This document shows, one piece after another, positions 42,833-51,863 of a stretch of DNA of 55,946 nt. Every line of letters starts with the position of its first letter. Within the stretch, counting starts at the first letter, position 1. The notes beneath the pieces were generated by a model. The model was not told where the DNA came from and did no database searches. It saw only the letters and a program-made list of their open reading frames with translations. The stretch is taken from NCBI GenBank assembly GCA_902791945.1, contig CADAXR010000010.1, positions 1 to 55,946 of the forward strand. The letters are read 5' to 3'. The position numbers were made by a program, and so were the translations under genes. This DNA comes from an uncultured Bacteroidia bacterium (GTDB taxonomy: Bacteria > Bacteroidota > Bacteroidia > Bacteroidales > UBA932).

Positions 42833-44506
42833 TTATTCGGCGGCGACCGTAGTAAAGTCGCTCTTGTAGATGCTGCGCCTTACGGCCGAATTGACAAGAG
42901 AACCGTTTTCGCACTGCTCCATGAGGAAATCCGACTGGAGCAGTTTTACTTTCTCCGCCGTCGGGAGATACTCTTTCCACCTGTCGCCGTAACGGGCACA
43001 CATAGTGACGAAATACATCGTGGTGTCGTAGCCCTGGAAGGCGAAACGGCTGGGCTCACCCTTGTAAAGGGCCCTGAACGCCTTCACGAACTTGGAGACG
43101 TCTTTCGACGAGTAATCGATGTAGGAGGATGAGGAGACGTGGGTCTCGGCCTTGTGGAGGGACTCGAGGTCTACGGTGTCGAAGGAACGGACCTTGGAAA
43201 GGGCGTAGGCCGCGACGGGATAGCCCTTGGAGGAAAGGATGCCGAGAGTGCGGATGACGTCGGCCACGAACGCCTCCCTCTCGGAAGCTATGATAATCCT
43301 GCCGAGGGAGGACTTGGTGATGTGCTGCGTCACGGTTGCGGGGACGCTGCGCCCCTCGATCATAGAGTGGGCCACCCTGGTGTAGGGGACGCCGGCTTCA
43401 TCGAGCGCCGCGGCAAGTTCCTCTGCAATGTTGTGCTTCGGAGCCTTCTCGGTAAGGAGGATGACCTTGTCCGAGGCTGAATACTCGGAGGCTATCCAGG
43501 CTGCGATGTCGTCGTACTGATCCCCCTGCGGGGTCCTTGCCTGGATGAAATTGGGATAGACGGCAAGAAGCGAATCGGCCTTGGGCTCGAGGGGAGATAT
43601 AACTGTCACGGCGCCTTCAGTCAGGTCTATCACCTTTTCCAGCTCGGAATTCTTCACGGGACCGAGGATGAAATCCTGGCCCTGAAGCTGGTATTTTTCA
43701 GGATAGACGTCGCCCGCGACGTCGTAGACATTGACTATTGTGGAAATGCCGGCGGCTTCAAGGTCCTTAACGGCAAGGAGCGCTCCGGCGTAGAAATCCA
43801 TATTCAAACCCTTCGAACGCGAAGAAGCGTTGAAAGGGAGCATAAGCGAGAAGGACACAGTGGACTTTCCGGTGTAGTCGGAAGGGAGATAATCGGGAGT
43901 TTCTGCTGAAAGGGTGTCTTCCTGGACGGCAGGAGCGTCCGCGACCTCAACAGCGGGGGCCTCAACCTCCGGATCCTCGTGAAGGACCACATCCGAAGTC
44001 TCCTGCTCCACCCCCTTGAAGGGTATCTTCAGGACCTGGCGGCGCTCGACCTTCTTGGAGCTCATCCCGTTGTAATCCATTATCTCCTTAGCGCTGACGC
44101 CGTAAAGCGCGGCGATGTCGTCAAGGTCCTCATACCACTTGACTATGTGCTCCCTGTAGGCCGGAAGCTTGACGTCCTGCTCTTCCGGAGGGGTCTGCAC
44201 CACGGCGGCGGGCTCCCCTTCCCCCCTGACCGGAATAAGGATGATGGCGTTCTTCTGAAGGCCTGTGCCGTCGGCCGAAATGCCGGCGTTGGCCCCGACG
44301 ATGTCGTCGATGGACACGCCGTAAGCTTTAGCAATCGACCAGAGCGTCTGGCGCTCGAGGACGATGTGGGAATAGTAGAGGTTACCGTTCATCTTGACCT
44401 TTTCGGTCGAGACCGTCACCGGAGTCGGGACGTATGTCTGCGCAAAGGCGGCTCCGGGGAGAAGGAGTAGCAGCGAGACCACGGCGGATATGAGTCTTCT
44501 TTCCAT
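42833..44506 (-). CDS. LysM protein with periplasmic-binding-protein-like domain
   Basis: The start at 44506 (MERRLISAVVSLLLLLPGAAFA) avoids overlap with the preceding glycosyltransferase gene; the ORF reaches 44536. Two LysM segments (HIVLERQTLWSIAKAYGVS and HIVKWYEDLDDIAALYGVS) bind peptidoglycan. They are followed by a Glu/Val/Ala-rich linker and a C-terminal domain of the receptor-binding / PBP1 type (VSFSLMLPFNASSRSKGLN, DFYAGALLAVKDLE, ILGPVKNSELEKVI). This fusion is common in Bacteroidetes, and its ligand is unknown. It is the last gene of the ompH-GT4-LysM run. Confidence 0.85.
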   Translation of the reverse strand: MERRLISAVVSLLLLLPGAAFAQTYVPTPVTVSTEKVKMNGNLYYSHIVLERQTLWSIAKAYGVSIDDIVGANAGISADGTGLQKNAIILIPVRGEGEPAAVVQTPPEEQDVKLPAYREHIVKWYEDLDDIAALYGVSAKEIMDYNGMSSKKVERRQVLKIPFKGVEQETSDVVLHEDPEVEAPAVEVADAPAVQEDTLSAETPDYLPSDYTGKSTVSFSLMLPFNASSRSKGLNMDFYAGALLAVKDLEAAGISTIVNVYDVAGDVYPEKYQLQGQDFILGPVKNSELEKVIDLTEGAVTVISPLEPKADSLLAVYPNFIQARTPQGDQYDDIAAWIASEYSASDKVILLTEKAPKHNIAEELAAALDEAGVPYTRVAHSMIEGRSVPATVTQHITKSSLGRIIIASEREAFVADVIRTLGILSSKGYPVAAYALSKVRSFDTVDLESLHKAETHVSSSSYIDYSSKDVSKFVKAFRALYKGEPSRFAFQGYDTTMYFVTMCARYGDRWKEYLPTAEKVKLLQSDFLMEQCENGSLVNSAVRRSIYKSDFTTVAAE

Positions 44507-44510
44507 AATA

Positions 44511-45629
44511 TCAAATACTTGCGGCGAAATCGACAAGGGAGTTGCAGAAATTCTTCCACGACAGGCGCTCCTTTTCGGCCGCTATCGCAGCCTTGCAGGA
44601 GTCAGCGACCCCTTCCTCGTCGAAATATCGCCCGATCGCACCCGCCACCGCGGCGGGATCGCACGGGGGAACTGCAATCCCCGTGCCCGCCTCCTGGACG
44701 GCGCAGCCGATGCTGCCCGTGAGGGTCGTGACGAGGGGGACGTCGAAGTGGTAGGAAATCGCGGCTATGCCGCTCTGTGTGGCACTTTTGTAAGGGAGGA
44801 CGACAAGGTCCGCGGCGGAGAAAAATATCTTGACGTCGGAGTCCTTGATGTAGTCGGTGCGAAGAAGGATGCGGTCCTTGCCGGGGAGGGTCCGGATAAT
44901 AGCTTCGTACTTGTCGAAACTGCCATACGGCTCGCCGGCTACGATGAGGCGGTAACGCTCATCGAGGCCGCGGAACGCTTCAAGAAGGACGTCCAGACCT
45001 TTATAATCGCGTATGAGACCGAAAAACAGGAGATTGCGGGGGCCGTGGGAGAGGCCGAGCCTCTCCTCGGCTTCCTCCTTCGGGATACGGCTGCCGAAAT
45101 GGGTGTAAAGAGGATGCGGAATCTCGTCGAAACGGGCGTCCGGAACCATCTCCAGAAGCTCGGCGGAGACGCTCGGAGACATCGTGACGAACCCGTCGCA
45201 CGCCTTGAAGAACCACTTTGCCAGAGGCTTGTCGAAAAAATGTCTCTCATGGGGCAGGGCGTTGTCAATGAGCGCGATGACTTTCGAGGCGCCGCAGTGG
45301 CGCGCGATGTATCCTAGAGCCGGGGCGAACCAAGACATCCAGTAGCGGAGGATCACGACGTCCGGCTTCCACTCACGGATCCTGCGGGCCGTCTTCCTGA
45401 ACGAAAAAGGGTTCAGGGTATCGACGAGCGGCTCGGCGTCAACCTTTACCGCCTCGTCGTCCGAGCCGACGTACTGCGTCCTGCCCGGAAAGAGGATGGA
45501 GGGATACTGTCTCGAATAGGTGAAGGCCTTGACAGAGTGGGACTTGCCCAGCTCCTCGAGCATAGCTGCGCTGAACTGGGCAATACCACCCCTCAAGGGG
45601 TAAAAACTTGACAGTATCGCGATCCTCAC
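44511..45629 (-). CDS. Glycosyltransferase family 4
   Basis: The 372-residue protein has a GT-B fold. Typical are the N-terminal PLRGGIAQFSAAMLEELG and the nucleotide-sugar motif NLLFFGLIRDYKGLDVLLEAF. Donor-binding VLPYKSATQSGIAAISYHFD is also seen. It adds a sugar to an envelope or capsule glycan; donor and acceptor are unknown. It lies 9 nt after the OmpH-like gene and 4 nt before the LysM gene, but no other sugar genes are near. Confidence 0.88.
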   Translation of the reverse strand: MRIAILSSFYPLRGGIAQFSAAMLEELGKSHSVKAFTYSRQYPSILFPGRTQYVGSDDEAVKVDAEPLVDTLNPFSFRKTARRIREWKPDVVILRYWMSWFAPALGYIARHCGASKVIALIDNALPHERHFFDKPLAKWFFKACDGFVTMSPSVSAELLEMVPDARFDEIPHPLYTHFGSRIPKEEAEERLGLSHGPRNLLFFGLIRDYKGLDVLLEAFRGLDERYRLIVAGEPYGSFDKYEAIIRTLPGKDRILLRTDYIKDSDVKIFFSAADLVVLPYKSATQSGIAAISYHFDVPLVTTLTGSIGCAVQEAGTGIAVPPCDPAAVAGAIGRYFDEEGVADSCKAAIAAEKERLSWKNFCNSLVDFAASI

Positions 45630-45638
45630 GGCTGTCTT

Positions 45639-46286
45639 TTATTCTTCGGATGCAGGCTCCTCGGCGATGCCGCCCTTGTCCTTGGACTTGACGTACTCGT
45701 CGTTGAGGCCTTCGAGGATCTCGGCTGTGATGTCGAGGACATCGTCGCCGACGACGACAGGGGCGGGAAGGATGGCTCCCTGGGTCGCGAGTATCATGGA
45801 ATACTGCCTGTCGATGTTGTACTCATCGACGTAGGTCTTGATGGCGTCGAGGATCTGGTTCATCATGACGGACTGCTCCTCGGCCATTTCGTTCTGCTTC
45901 TTCATGACGAAGTTCTGGTAGTCGGCCTGCTGCTGCTGAAGCTTCTTCTGCTGCGACTCGGCGACGGAAGGAAGGAGGAGTCCCTTGCTGATCTTGTCCT
46001 GGAATGTGTTGACGTCTTTCTGGAGCTTGTTGCCGCGGCGGTCGATCTCGGACTGGATGCCCTGGATCTTGTTTTCGACGACGGAACGGAGGTCGTTGGC
46101 CATGTCATAGCCTTCGATGATCTCGTCGATGTTGAAGTAAACGATGCTGCCGGCTACCGCTGTCGAATCTCCCTTCGCAACGGGAGAAACCTTCTTGCTT
46201 CCTCCGTTGGAGGTAAGGGAAAGAACGCCGAAAACCACACTCGCGACAAGCGCGATGATGCTGAGAATAAGGGGTGTCTGTTTCAT
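45639..46286 (-). CDS. OmpH/Skp-like periplasmic chaperone, N-terminally anchored
   Basis: The 215-residue protein starts with an uncleaved-looking hydrophobic segment (TPLILSIIALVASVVFGVLSL). A long coiled coil rich in Gln, Lys and Glu follows (SVAESQQKKLQQQQADYQNF, VMKKQNEMAEEQ), with YFNIDEII and YSMILATQGAILPAP as in Skp. It likely helps unfolded outer-membrane proteins cross the periplasm. A second, signal-peptide-bearing copy is at 51294. An independent promoter lies at 46342-46375. Confidence 0.85.
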   Translation of the reverse strand: MKQTPLILSIIALVASVVFGVLSLTSNGGSKKVSPVAKGDSTAVAGSIVYFNIDEIIEGYDMANDLRSVVENKIQGIQSEIDRRGNKLQKDVNTFQDKISKGLLLPSVAESQQKKLQQQQADYQNFVMKKQNEMAEEQSVMMNQILDAIKTYVDEYNIDRQYSMILATQGAILPAPVVVGDDVLDITAEILEGLNDEYVKSKDKGGIAEEPASEE

Positions 46287-46341
46287 TTATTTTGTTGTTT
46301 TGTTACTAATCTTTACGCGCCGCTCATACGGGGCCGAATTG

Positions 46342-46375
46342 CAAAATTAATCAAATTTTCCGTATTTCATACAAA
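46342..46375 (-). promoter_or_regulatory. Promoter of the OmpH-like gene
   Basis: On the minus strand TTTG (46375-46372), 22 nt, TAATTTTG (46349-46342). Part of it lies inside the 3' end of pdxJ. Confidence 0.6.
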
Positions 46376-47064
46376 TAAGCCGCTATTGTCTTCTCCAGCC
46401 CCATATAGAGGGCGTCCGAGATAAGGGCGTGGCCGATAGAGACTTCATCGGTCCACGGGATGGTCCTGATGAAGAAATTGAGGTTCCGGAGGGAAAGGTC
46501 ATGGCCGGCGTTGAGACCGAGTCCGCAGCGGCGGGCCTCCTTCGCCGTCTCAAGGTAAGGAGCTATAGCATCCGGGGAAGGATACTGCTCCGCATAGCCG
46601 GCCGTGTAAAGCTCCACGCGGTCGGCCCCGCAGCGGGCGGCGCCTTCCGCCATAGCCGGATCCGGGTCGATGAAAATCGACGTCCGGATGCCTTTGGAAG
46701 AGAATTCCGCGCAGATTTCGCTGAGGAATTCCCTGTTACGGACAGTGTCCCAGCCGGCATTCGAAGTAAGTGCGTCGGGGCCGTCCGGGACCAGGGTCAC
46801 CTGGTCGGGGACCACCTCGAGGACGAGGTCGCAGAACGAAGGGATGGGGTTGCCCTCAATGTTGAATTCGGTCTTGATAAGGGGACGGATTTCGCGGACG
46901 TCCGCATAGCGGATGTGACGCTCGTCGGGCCTCGGGTGGACGGTGATGCCTTCCGCGCCGAAGCGCTCTATGTCCAGGGCGGCCTTGCAGACGTCCGGGA
47001 CATTGCCGCCGCGGGCGTTACGGATGGTCGCGATCTTGTTTATATTGACGCTGAGCCTTGTCAT
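46351..47064 (-). CDS. pdxJ: Pyridoxine 5'-phosphate synthase
   Basis: The 237-residue TIM-barrel enzyme forms pyridoxine 5'-phosphate from 1-deoxyxylulose 5-phosphate and aminoacetone phosphate. Seen are [57 protein letters not shown] and the C-terminal [11 protein letters not shown] with [13 protein letters not shown]. Residues match the usual length. It diverges from nadK with overlapping promoters. Confidence 0.96.
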   Translation of the reverse strand: MTRLSVNINKIATIRNARGGNVPDVCKAALDIERFGAEGITVHPRPDERHIRYADVREIRPLIKTEFNIEGNPIPSFCDLVLEVVPDQVTLVPDGPDALTSNAGWDTVRNREFLSEICAEFSSKGIRTSIFIDPDPAMAEGAARCGADRVELYTAGYAEQYPSPDAIAPYLETAKEARRCGLGLNAGHDLSLRNLNFFIRTIPWTDEVSIGHALISDALYMGLEKTIAAYLYEIRKI

Positions 47065-47088
47065 TTTTCGTGTAAAATTTTATTCAAC

Positions 47089-47119
47089 TTGCAAACTTAA
47101 CAAATAAAGGTTAATTTTG
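47089..47119 (+). promoter_or_regulatory. Promoter of nadK
   Basis: TTG (47089-47091), 20 nt, TAATTTTG (47112-47119). It lies downstream of a possible ATG at 47117, ruling out that start. Confidence 0.7.
47092..47099 (-). promoter_or_regulatory. -7 box of pdxJ
   Basis: TAAGTTTG on the minus strand matches the consensus and touches the nadK -33 element on the other strand. No -33 element for pdxJ was found. Confidence 0.45.
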
Positions 47120-47137
47120 GCACTCTTTTACGCACGT

Positions 47138-47962
47138 ATGATGAAACTTGCTATATATACGAAAGACGGCAGCCTCCTCTCGCAGGAGCGTTTCGTCGCT
47201 TTCGAAAAGGCGCTGAGGGCCTCCGGAAACGATGTTTACCGCATCTCGTCCGGCGAAGACCTGGCCCCGGAGACCGAAATGATCCTCTCCGTCGGCGGAG
47301 ACGGGACCTTCCTTTCCGCCGCCAAAAGGGCCGGCGGCAGCGGGATCCCGGTCCTCGGAGTCAACTTCGGCCGTCTCGGCTTCCTTTCGGAGAACTCTCC
47401 GGAGGACGTCCTCGCCGCGCTTTCCGCCGGCGACTGGGTCGTCGAGGAAAGGGAAATTCTCCGTCTTGCCGGGGCCGACGTCCCGGAAGGGATGTATCCC
47501 TACGTCCTCAACGAGATTGCGGTCCACCGGAGAGGCGCCGCGATGCTCGGCATCAAGGTCGCCGTGGACGGCACCGCCCTCCCGACCTACTGGGCCGACG
47601 GTCTTCTCGTCGCGACCAGTTCCGGCTCGACGGCCTATTCACTCTCCGTCGGAGGTCCCATCTGCACCCCCGAGTCAAAGGTGCTGATCATAGCCCCTAT
47701 CGCGCCCCACAATATGAATGTACGCCCGCTGATCGTGCCGGACAGCACGGTCGTGACGGTCAGCACGATCTCCCGTGACGGCGAAATAATGCTGTCGGCG
47801 GACAACCGCAGCGCCGCGGTCCCCTCCGGAGGAGAATTTACCGTCTCGCTGGCACAGTTTTCGCTCAAACGGGTCCGGCTCGGAGGATCGAGTTTCGTCA
47901 AGGCACTCACAAGCAAGCTCTACTGGGGCGGAGATGTAAGGAATTCCGAAGAGTCAAAGTAA
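47138..47962 (+). CDS. nadK: NAD kinase
   Basis: The protein (274 or 275 residues) phosphorylates NAD to NADP. The signature GGDGTFLSAAKR is present, with LGVNFGRLGFLSE, the NE motif in VLNEIAVHRR, and WADGLLVATSSGSTAYSLS. The start is ATG 47138 or 47141 (MMKLAIYTKDGS); the ORF start at 47117 overlaps the -7 box. It is first in the row nadK-uppS. Confidence 0.95.
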   Translation: MMKLAIYTKDGSLLSQERFVAFEKALRASGNDVYRISSGEDLAPETEMILSVGGDGTFLSAAKRAGGSGIPVLGVNFGRLGFLSENSPEDVLAALSAGDWVVEEREILRLAGADVPEGMYPYVLNEIAVHRRGAAMLGIKVAVDGTALPTYWADGLLVATSSGSTAYSLSVGGPICTPESKVLIIAPIAPHNMNVRPLIVPDSTVVTVSTISRDGEIMLSADNRSAAVPSGGEFTVSLAQFSLKRVRLGGSSFVKALTSKLYWGGDVRNSEESK

Positions 47963-47975
47963 AAAAGACTATCCG

Positions 47976-48653
47976 ATGCACGTAGCCATTATAATGGACG
48001 GAAACGGCCGCTGGGCCAAAGAGAGAGGCCTCGAAAGGGTCGAAGGCCACAGGGAAGGTGCCGAAAGCGTCCGCGCCTGCATTGAGGCGGCAGTCGAAGA
48101 CAAGATCGACCAGCTGTCCCTTTTCGCCTTTTCCGAGGAGAACTGGGGCAGGCCCGCCGACGAAGTGGGCACCCTCATGAAGCTCATGATGAAATCCATT
48201 CAGGAAGAGACCGAGAACCTCCTCTCCCACGACGTACGCTTCCGCGTGCTCGGAGACCTGGAGAAGGTCCCGGGGCTCCTCCGGACCGCGATTTCGACCC
48301 TTGAGGATATAACAGCCTCCTGCAAGGGGCTTCAGCTCAATATTTTCCTCAGCTACAGCGGCCGCTGGGACATCCTCCAGGCGGCAAAGCGCTTCGCGGA
48401 GAACGAAAGCAACCCCTCAGGCGCCTCTGCAGCGGATTTCGAAAAATATCTCGTGACCGCCGGGATCCCCGAGCCGGATCTTCTGATCCGCACCTCCGGC
48501 GAGCAGAGGATAAGCAATTTCCTGCTCTGGCAGTGCGCTTACACCGAGTTCTATTTCACTCCCGTTCTCTGGCCCGATTTCAGGAAGCCGGAGTTCCGTG
48601 CGGCGATCAGTGAATTCTCCCGCAGGGACAGAAGGTATGGAAAAGTCAAATAA
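47976..48653 (+). CDS. uppS: Undecaprenyl diphosphate synthase (isoprenyl transferase)
   Basis: The 225-residue cis-prenyltransferase builds the C55 lipid carrier for cell-wall precursors. Motifs: HVAIIMDGNGRWAKERGLER with the catalytic Asp, GHREGAESVR, LSLFAFSEENWGRP, NIFLSYSGRWDI, and the end PEPDLLIRTSGEQRISNFLLWQ. It lies 13 nt after nadK and 32 nt before bamA. Confidence 0.96.
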   Translation: MHVAIIMDGNGRWAKERGLERVEGHREGAESVRACIEAAVEDKIDQLSLFAFSEENWGRPADEVGTLMKLMMKSIQEETENLLSHDVRFRVLGDLEKVPGLLRTAISTLEDITASCKGLQLNIFLSYSGRWDILQAAKRFAENESNPSGASAADFEKYLVTAGIPEPDLLIRTSGEQRISNFLLWQCAYTEFYFTPVLWPDFRKPEFRAAISEFSRRDRRYGKVK

Positions 48654-48657
48654 TTGT

Positions 48658-48665
48658 TATCTTTG
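48658..48665 (+). promoter_or_regulatory. -7 box of bamA
   Basis: TATCTTTG is a full match, 20 nt before the bamA start, in the short gap after uppS. It suggests bamA and the genes behind it have a separate transcript start. Confidence 0.5.
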
Positions 48666-48685
48666 TAGGATTTTTCCATTTTAGA

Positions 48686-51268
48686 ATGAGATTACTCAAA
48701 ATCATACTGCCTCTCATCTCACTCGCACTCCCCCTCGCGGCATCAGCCCAGGGAGGGTTCGAGGTCGACTACGCGAACCCTAAAAAATACGTCATAGGCG
48801 GGATGAAGGTCGAAGGCAACAGCTATTTCTCCGACCAGCAGATCCTCCAGCAGACAGGGCTCCGCGCCGGGATGTCGGTCAATATCCCCGGAGAGGAAAT
48901 CTCCGGCATAGTCAGCAGGCTGTGGCACCAGCGCTACTTCGAGGACGTTGCGGTGAGCCTCGACTCCCTCAGCGCTTCGAAGGACACAGCGTGGCTCAAG
49001 ATAGCCATCGTCGAGAGGCCCCGCGTCTCCCGGTGGACATACACCGGAGTCAAGTCCGGCGAGAAGAAGGACCTCCAGGAGCGCCTCAACCTCCGCCCGG
49101 GCCGTGAATTCTCCGAATACGTCAAGACGACCTCCGTCGACATCATCAAGCGCTACTACAAAGAAAAAGGCTTCCTCCTCTGCGACGTCGACGTCCAGGT
49201 CAGGAAAGACAGCGTCATCCGCAGCGCCATCAGGGTCAACTTCGACGTCAAGAAGGGCGAAAAGGTCAGGATCAAGACCATCAACTTCATAGGCAGGGAC
49301 GAGATCAAGGCCTTCAAGCTCGCAAGGAGCATGAAAAAGACCAAGGCGGGAGACAAGATCTACAACCTCTTCTCCTCCAAGAAATTCAACGAGAAGGAAT
49401 ACGTCACCGACAAGAAGTCGGCCGTCGAAGTCTTCAACGAAGCCGGATACCGTGACGCCCGCCTTATCCGCGACTCCATCTACTACGTAAAGCCGAACCG
49501 CCTCGGCATAGACCTCGAGTTCGACAAGGGCGAAAAGTACTACTTCCGCAACATCACGTGGACAGGCAACTCCGTCTACCCGACCGAGACCCTCAACGAG
49601 ATACTCAACATCGAGCCCGGAGACGTCTATGACGTCGTTACGATGAACAAGCGCCTCTTCGGCGGCGGCAAGCAGAACGAATACGACGTGTCCAAGCTCT
49701 ACCGCGACAACGGATACCTCTTCTTCAACGTGACCCCCGTCGAGCTCAACATCCAGAACGACTCCGTCGACGTCGAGCTCCGCATCGCCGAAGGCAAGCC
49801 CGCGACCATCAACAACATCATCATCAACGGCAACGACCTGACCAACGAGAGGGTCGTCCGCCGCCAGGTCATGACCCGTCCGGGCTACCTGTTCTCCCAG
49901 ACCGACTTCGAAAGGTCCATCAGGGAGATCGCCTCCCTCGGTCAGTTCGACCCTGAAGCCATCATGGACGGCACCAAGGGCTACTCCATCATCCCCAACC
50001 AGCTCAACAACACTGTCGACATCGTCTACAACGTGACGGAGAAGCCGTCCTCGCAGCTCGAGCTCTCCGGCGGATGGGGCGGCAACACTTTCGTCGCGAC
50101 CGCCGGCGTCAGCTTCAACAACTTCTCCACGAGGCGTTTCTTCGACAAGACCGCCTGGAGGCCCGTCCCGCTCGGCGACGCGCAGAACCTCTCGTTCCGT
50201 TTCCAGACCAACGGCCGTTACTACACCGCCGTCAGCGCCTCCTTCCTCGAGCCCTGGCTCTTCGGAAAGAAGCCTACGTCCTTCTCGCTGTCCGGCTACT
50301 ACACCAGGATGACCAACTCCCTCCTCTCGATAGGCCTCCTGTCCAACGACAAGGTCTACGAGGTGTTCGGTTTCAACATGGGACTCGGCAAGAGGCTCAA
50401 GTGGCCCGACAACTACTTCGTCCTCTACAACTCCCTGAGCTGGCAGACCTACAAGCTGACCAACTGGACCTCCAGCTACTCCTACTTCATGTTCGACAAC
50501 GGTACGTCCAACAACGTCAGCTACACCCTTTCCCTCTCGAGAAACTCGACAGACCAGCAGATCTACCCCCGCCAGGGATCGGAATTCTCCATTTCCGTCC
50601 AGCTGACCCCTCCCTACTCGCTGTTCCGCAAGCACACCTTTGACGCCGACGGCAACAGGGTCCCGGTCGCCAGCTGGAGAGACATCGACTACAGCACCTG
50701 GACCTCCCAGCAGCGCTACCGCTGGGTCGAGTACCACAAGTGGAAGTTCAGCGGCGCCGTCTATGTCAAGCTCGTGGACAACCTCGTCCTCATGGCGAAG
50801 GCGCAGTTCGGCTACCTCGGCTACTACAACCGCAACTGGGGCTACTCCCCCTTCGAGTACTTCGAAGTCGGCGGCGACGGTATGTCCGGCTACAACACCT
50901 ACGGTTCCGAAGTCATCGCACTCCGTGGCTACGAGAACTACTCCCTCACCCCGACCGTGGCAACCCCCTACAGCCAGCAGGGCTATTCCCGCCAGGGAAA
51001 TGTCTACGACAAGTTCACGATCGAACTCCGTTACCCCGTCATCCTGCAGCCGCAGTCGACGATATTCGTCCTCGCCTTCCTCGAAGGCGGCAACTGCTGG
51101 TACGACATTAGAGATTTCAACCCGTTCCAGATCAAGCGCTCCGCAGGCGTCGGCGTGAGGGTCTTCCTCCCGATGATCGGTCTGCTCGGCATTGACTGGG
51201 GATATGGTTTCGACGACAAGGTCAACGGCGGAAGCCAGTTCCACTTCGTCATCGGACAGCAATTCTAA
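48686..51268 (+). CDS. bamA: Outer membrane assembly factor BamA
   Basis: The 860-residue protein inserts beta-barrels into the outer membrane. It has a signal peptide (MRLLKIILPLISLALPLAASA), five POTRA repeats to about residue 450 (for example KVEGNSYFSDQQILQQTGL, ITWTGNSVYPTETLNEIL, IINGNDLTNERVVRR), then the Omp85 barrel. ELSGGWGGNTFVATAGVSF starts the barrel, and the end GIDWGYGFDDKVNGGSQFHF carries the final barrel strand with aromatic F last. No Shine-Dalgarno is seen. An antisense 941-codon ORF is a shadow of low stop-codon density. Confidence 0.97.
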   Translation: MRLLKIILPLISLALPLAASAQGGFEVDYANPKKYVIGGMKVEGNSYFSDQQILQQTGLRAGMSVNIPGEEISGIVSRLWHQRYFEDVAVSLDSLSASKDTAWLKIAIVERPRVSRWTYTGVKSGEKKDLQERLNLRPGREFSEYVKTTSVDIIKRYYKEKGFLLCDVDVQVRKDSVIRSAIRVNFDVKKGEKVRIKTINFIGRDEIKAFKLARSMKKTKAGDKIYNLFSSKKFNEKEYVTDKKSAVEVFNEAGYRDARLIRDSIYYVKPNRLGIDLEFDKGEKYYFRNITWTGNSVYPTETLNEILNIEPGDVYDVVTMNKRLFGGGKQNEYDVSKLYRDNGYLFFNVTPVELNIQNDSVDVELRIAEGKPATINNIIINGNDLTNERVVRRQVMTRPGYLFSQTDFERSIREIASLGQFDPEAIMDGTKGYSIIPNQLNNTVDIVYNVTEKPSSQLELSGGWGGNTFVATAGVSFNNFSTRRFFDKTAWRPVPLGDAQNLSFRFQTNGRYYTAVSASFLEPWLFGKKPTSFSLSGYYTRMTNSLLSIGLLSNDKVYEVFGFNMGLGKRLKWPDNYFVLYNSLSWQTYKLTNWTSSYSYFMFDNGTSNNVSYTLSLSRNSTDQQIYPRQGSEFSISVQLTPPYSLFRKHTFDADGNRVPVASWRDIDYSTWTSQQRYRWVEYHKWKFSGAVYVKLVDNLVLMAKAQFGYLGYYNRNWGYSPFEYFEVGGDGMSGYNTYGSEVIALRGYENYSLTPTVATPYSQQGYSRQGNVYDKFTIELRYPVILQPQSTIFVLAFLEGGNCWYDIRDFNPFQIKRSAGVGVRVFLPMIGLLGIDWGYGFDDKVNGGSQFHFVIGQQF

Positions 51269-51293
51269 TACTGACAAATCAAAATTCAAGACT

Positions 51294-51863
51294 ATGAAAA
51301 AGATTCTGATGTTTGCCTCAATGGCCCTTCTTTCCGTCTGCGCATTCGCCCAGTCGAAGATCGCCCACGTCAACTTCACCGAAATCGTCCAGCTCGCCCC
51401 CGAGGCCGACGCCGCGAGGGAGACCATGAAAGCCTCCCAGAAGGAAGCCGAGAGTGAGTTCCAGAGCATGTACGAGGAGTACCAGACCAAGGCGAACCAG
51501 TACAACCAGAAGAAAGACACCTGGACCCCCGCCATCCGCGAGGCCAAGGAGAAAGAGCTCGGTGACATCCAGCAGCGTCTCCAGGAGTTCCAGCAGCAGA
51601 TTTCTCAGGAACTCCAGCAGCAGCAGGCCCAGCTCTTCGCCCCCATCTATGAGAAGGCACAGGAAGCCATCAACAAGATCGCGAAGGACAAAGGTCTCAC
51701 CATCGTTCTGGATTCCCAGTCCGCCCTCTACTTCGACGCGGCGGCGACCAGCGACATCACCGCTGACGCCCGCAAGGCCATGAACATTCCCGACAGCCGT
51801 ACTCTCGAGCAGCTCCAGCAGGAGCTTGCCGCCGAGCAGCAGGCAACTGCAGCTCAGCAGTAA
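51294..51863 (+). CDS. skp: OmpH/Skp periplasmic chaperone
   Basis: The 189-residue protein has a signal peptide (MKKILMFASMALLSVCAFAQ), the start KIAHVNFTEIVQLAPEADAA, a central coiled coil (AKEKELGDIQQRLQEFQQQI), the region KDKGLTIVLDSQSALYFDAA and a Gln-rich tail. It carries unfolded outer-membrane proteins to BamA, encoded 25 nt upstream. Its stop overlaps the trxB start by one base (TAATG). Confidence 0.93.
   Translation: MKKILMFASMALLSVCAFAQSKIAHVNFTEIVQLAPEADAARETMKASQKEAESEFQSMYEEYQTKANQYNQKKDTWTPAIREAKEKELGDIQQRLQEFQQQISQELQQQQAQLFAPIYEKAQEAINKIAKDKGLTIVLDSQSALYFDAAATSDITADARKAMNIPDSRTLEQLQQELAAEQQATAAQQ

Noticed and set aside
47117-47137. ATG at 47117 as the nadK start
   Set aside because: It overlaps the nadK -7 box TAATTTTG, so the transcript would begin downstream of it.
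48743-51568. 941-codon minus-strand ORF across bamA
   Set aside because: It is an antisense shadow in GC-rich sequence with few stop codons in that frame. The plus strand encodes a complete BamA, and the antisense product is low-complexity Val/Glu/Asp-rich.
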